In this document: positions 5,117 to 7,419 of the stretch, in pieces
Numbering within the stretch: position 1 is the first letter of the stretch
Layout: each line of letters begins with the position of its first letter
Assembly (NCBI GenBank): GCA_017481065.1
Contig: JAFUPT010000052.1
Span: 1-7,419, forward strand
DNA from: Clostridia bacterium
GTDB lineage: Bacteria > Bacillota_A > Clostridia > Christensenellales > Aristaeellaceae
Direction: 5' to 3'
Length of the DNA stretch: 7,419 bases
Program-made: the position numbers and the translations under genes
The notes under the pieces: model-generated
Told to the model about the DNA's origin: nothing
Seen by the model: the letters and a program-made list of their open reading frames with translations, nothing else
The model's database searches: none

Positions 5117-6517
5117 ATGGAACACAGCGCAAACCAATCCTTTCTCGCCAGCGACCGCCTCGGCAGGCTCATGGGCAAGTATGCCGTACCCTGCATCATT
5201 TCCCTGCTCGTTGGCGCGCTCTACAACATCGTAGACCAGATCTTCATCGCCAACGCATCCTATCTCGGCTCCTACGGCAACGCCGCAAACACCGTGGTCT
5301 ATCCCCTCACCGTGATCGCCCTGGCCATCGCGGTAATGATCGGCGATGGCTGCTGCGCCTTCGTGAGCCTCTCCCTGGGCAAGGGTGAAGCCGCCTCCGC
5401 GAAAAAGAGCGTGGGCAGCGCCGTGGTGATGACCATCATCTCCAGCCTCATCCTCACCGCCCTCTACCTGCTCTTCCAGGATCAGATCATCACCATCTTC
5501 GGCGGCAATGTAAATGAAGAAACCTTCCGCTGCTCCAAGGAATATTTCCTGTGGATTTCCCTCGGCATTCCCTTTTACATGTTCGGCCAGGCCATGAACC
5601 CGGTGATCCGCGCCGACGGCAGCCCGAAGTTTGCCATGGTTTCCACCCTCGCGGGCGCAGTCACCAACATCATCCTCGATCCCATCATGATCTATACCTT
5701 CCACTGGGGCATGATGGGCGCGGCCATCGCCACCGTGCTGGGCCAGATGGTCACCGCCGCCTCCGCCGTGTGGTACCTGCTGCACATGAAGGCCGTGAAG
5801 CCCGCCGCTTCCGATTTCCGCCCGGCAAAGAAAATCATGTCCCGCACCCTAATCCTCGGCCTCTGCAGCTTCCTCTCCCAGATTTCCCTGGTTGCCGCCA
5901 TGGCCGCCATCAACAACATGATCCGCAAGTACGGCGCGCTGGATTCCGTGTTCTCCCAGCCGGAGTATGCCCAGATCCCCATGGCCGTGGTGGGCATCGT
6001 GATGAAATTCTTCCAGATCGTGATCTCCATCGTGGTTGGCATGGCCGCAGGCTGCATTCCCATCGTGGGCTACAACATGGGCGCGAACCTGAAGCTGCGG
6101 GTGAAGAAGCTCTTCCTCATGCTCCTCGCCGCCGAAGCCATCGTGGGCGCAGTGGCCCTCGTGATCGTGGAATGCTTCCCCGGCCAGCTGATCTCCATCT
6201 TCGGCGCGGCCAACGAAAGCATCCACTACACCACCTTCGCCGTGCGCGCCTTCCGCATCTACCTGTGCATGATGGTATTCGCCTGCGTAAACAAGGCGGC
6301 CTTCATCTTCCTGCAGGCCATGGGCAAGGCGGCGGCCTCCACCGCCCTCTCCATGGTGCGCGAAATTGTGTTCGGCGTGGGCTTCGCGCTGCTGCTGCCG
6401 GTCTTCTTCGGCCTGGACGGCGTGCTCTATTCCATGCCCGTGTCCGATGTCCTCACCTTCATCATCTCCGCAATCATCATCGCCTCCACCTGCCGCCAGC
6501 TCTCCCGCGCTACTTGA
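5117..6517 (+). CDS. MATE family multidrug efflux transporter (MepA/DinF-like)
   Basis: 466-residue inner-membrane antiporter, normal for the MATE family, which exports cationic drugs or metabolites in exchange for sodium or protons. Twelve hydrophobic segments can be placed at roughly 17-38, 57-79, 100-120, 143-162, 172-194, 200-223, 245-266, 287-310, 330-353, 372-398, 415-435 and 440-460, in two similar halves. Family motifs include LVGALYNIVDQIFIA (31-45), the loop NPVIRADGSPKFAM (161-174) followed by GAVTNIILDPI (180-190) in the first half, and the corresponding GCIPIVGYNMGA (312-323) in the second half. The MepA-type relatives in Bacillota look most alike. The start is set by AGGAGG at 5101-5106. 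A terminator in its leader suggests expression is normally low and induced by read-through. The substrate cannot be predicted. The patatin gene follows 51 bp downstream. Confidence 0.94.
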   Translation: MEHSANQSFLASDRLGRLMGKYAVPCIISLLVGALYNIVDQIFIANASYLGSYGNAANTVVYPLTVIALAIAVMIGDGCCAFVSLSLGKGEAASAKKSVGSAVVMTIISSLILTALYLLFQDQIITIFGGNVNEETFRCSKEYFLWISLGIPFYMFGQAMNPVIRADGSPKFAMVSTLAGAVTNIILDPIMIYTFHWGMMGAAIATVLGQMVTAASAVWYLLHMKAVKPAASDFRPAKKIMSRTLILGLCSFLSQISLVAAMAAINNMIRKYGALDSVFSQPEYAQIPMAVVGIVMKFFQIVISIVVGMAAGCIPIVGYNMGANLKLRVKKLFLMLLAAEAIVGAVALVIVECFPGQLISIFGAANESIHYTTFAVRAFRIYLCMMVFACVNKAAFIFLQAMGKAAASTALSMVREIVFGVGFALLLPVFFGLDGVLYSMPVSDVLTFIISAIIIASTCRQLSRAT

Positions 6518-6542
6518 AAACGCAACATTGCTATGGTATCCT
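6514..6542 (+). promoter_or_regulatory. Possible promoter of the patatin-like gene
   Basis: TTGAAA (6514-6519, 5/6 to consensus) and TATCCT (6537-6542, 4/6) are 17 bp apart, with an extended -10 TGG just before. The -35 overlaps the MATE stop codon. Transcription would start near 6549, leaving the ribosome site intact. Read-through from the MATE gene is also possible, since no terminator lies between the genes. Confidence 0.5.
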
Positions 6543-6556
6543 TTCCTACATAATTC

Positions 6557-6565
6557 GGAGGTGAT
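6557..6565 (+). promoter_or_regulatory. Ribosome binding site of the patatin-like gene
   Basis: GGAGGTGAT is a near-full complement to the 16S rRNA tail, with 7 nt between GGAGG and the ATG at 6569. It implies efficient translation and fixes the start. Confidence 0.9.
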
Positions 6566-6568
6566 CCC

Positions 6569-7414
6569 ATGAAAACAGGCATCGTACTCGAAGGCGGCGC
6601 CATGCGCGGACTCTTCACCGCGGGTGCAATCGATGTGCTGATGGAAAATGGCATTGAATTCCACGGCATGGCAGGCGTATCCGCAGGCGCGTGCTTCGGC
6701 TGCAACTATAAATCCCGGCAGATCGGCCGCGCGCTGCGCTACAACCTGAAATACTGCCGCGATCCCCGCTATTGCAGCCTGCGCTCCCTGGTCACCACCG
6801 GCGATCTCTACGGCGCGGATTTCTGCTACCGGGAGATTCCGGAGGTGCTGGACCCCTTCGATATCGAGGCCTACCGCGCCAATCCCATGGCCTTCTACGC
6901 CGTGTGCACCGATGTGCAGACCGGCGAGGCTGTGCTCCACCGCTGCGATCTCGGCAACGGCGAGGATCTTAACTGGTTCCGCGCCTCCGCTTCCATGCCC
7001 ATGGTCTCCCGGGTGGTGGAAATCAATGGCCGGGGCTATCTCGATGGCGGCGTCGCCGATTCCATCCCCCTCAAGCGCTTTGAGGAGATGGGCTATGGCA
7101 AAAACCTGGTCGTGCTCACCCAGCCGGAGGGCTTTGTCAAGCATAAGAGCCGGGCCTTCCCCCTGATGCGGCTCATGCTCAAAAAGTACCCGGCAATGCT
7201 CCGCGCCATGGAGCAGCGCCCCGAAAAATACAATGAAACCCTCGCCTATATCCGCTCCCGGGAGGCCGCAGGCGCCGCCCTCGTGCTCCGCCCGGATTTT
7301 CCCCTGCCCGTGCGCCGCACCGAGCATGATCCCGCGAAGCTGCAGGCCTGCTACGACCATGGCCGCGAGGTTGCGCTGCGGCGCCTCGGGGAGATACGGG
7401 AGTTCCTTCAGTAA
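6569..7414 (+). CDS. Patatin-like phospholipase / acyl hydrolase (YjjU-like)
   Basis: 281-residue cytoplasmic protein with the complete patatin catalytic set: an oxyanion-hole loop GGAMRG (9-14), the nucleophile elbow GVSAG (36-40) with Ser38, and the DGG motif (159-161) with Asp159, forming a Ser-Asp dyad. ASASMP (139-144) is another conserved patatin stretch. The C-terminal part (about 195-281, arginine-rich helices and an LRPDFPLPVRRTEHD segment) resembles the extension found in the bacterial YjjU-type subgroup. The reaction should be hydrolysis of a fatty-acyl ester, phospholipid or other; the true substrate is unknown. There is no signal peptide or membrane segment, and no secretion partner (POTRA or beta-barrel) as in type V patatins. 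It lies 51 bp behind the MATE gene with its own possible promoter. Stop TAA at 7412-7414, five bases before the window end. The length fits the family and nothing is broken. Confidence 0.93.
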   Translation: MKTGIVLEGGAMRGLFTAGAIDVLMENGIEFHGMAGVSAGACFGCNYKSRQIGRALRYNLKYCRDPRYCSLRSLVTTGDLYGADFCYREIPEVLDPFDIEAYRANPMAFYAVCTDVQTGEAVLHRCDLGNGEDLNWFRASASMPMVSRVVEINGRGYLDGGVADSIPLKRFEEMGYGKNLVVLTQPEGFVKHKSRAFPLMRLMLKKYPAMLRAMEQRPEKYNETLAYIRSREAAGAALVLRPDFPLPVRRTEHDPAKLQACYDHGREVALRRLGEIREFLQ

Positions 7415-7419
7415 GGGGA

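Noticed and set aside
5047..5388. Leader peptide or small protein starting at ATG 5047 in the MATE leader
   Set aside because: The AGGAG directly abuts the ATG with no spacing, the frame runs through the terminator stem and on into the MATE gene in the wrong frame, and the translation is arginine-rich shadow sequence.

Overview
The window looks like chromosomal DNA from a GC-rich member of the Bacillota, most likely an uncultured Clostridia-type anaerobe. That is an inference from four things: a DnaD-domain primosome protein followed by a DnaC/DnaI-type helicase loader, strong purine-rich Shine-Dalgarno sites, ordinary vegetative-type promoters, and a MepA/DinF-like MATE transporter. No phage, plasmid, CRISPR, tRNA or rRNA signature is visible. 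Coding density is high. Most genes are recognisable core or common accessory genes.

Layout: positions 1-491 hold the first 163 codons of tyrosyl-tRNA synthetase (tyrS, minus strand, cut by the window edge). Positions 492-729 are non-coding and carry a striking series of six near-perfect short palindromes whose centres are 30-33 bp apart. Upstream of these, also on the minus strand, lies a row of four genes: a four-repeat DnaD-domain protein (3452-4888), a DnaC-like helicase loader ATPase (2481-3455), a prolyl-tRNA editing (YbaK/ProX) protein (1966-2484) and a fold-type I PLP aminotransferase (730-1911). The first three overlap by 4 bp each (ATGA and GTGA junctions). The aminotransferase follows after 54 bp with no visible terminator, so the four probably form one transcript from a promoter at 4918-4946.

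A 228-bp divergent intergenic region (4889-5116) separates this operon from two plus-strand genes: a MATE efflux transporter (5117-6517) and a patatin-like serine acyl hydrolase (6569-7414). The MATE gene has a good promoter at 4997-5025. A strong intrinsic terminator (5042-5086) lies between that promoter and the gene, which suggests control by transcription attenuation. The patatin gene appears to have its own promoter, overlapping the MATE stop codon.

Functionally, the minus-strand operon joins replication restart/initiation (DnaD plus helicase loader) with translation quality control (tRNA editing) and amino-acid metabolism. The plus-strand pair joins drug/metabolite export with lipid or ester hydrolysis. 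The most unusual signals are the evenly spaced palindrome array, the attenuator-like MATE leader and the four-fold repetition inside the DnaD protein.
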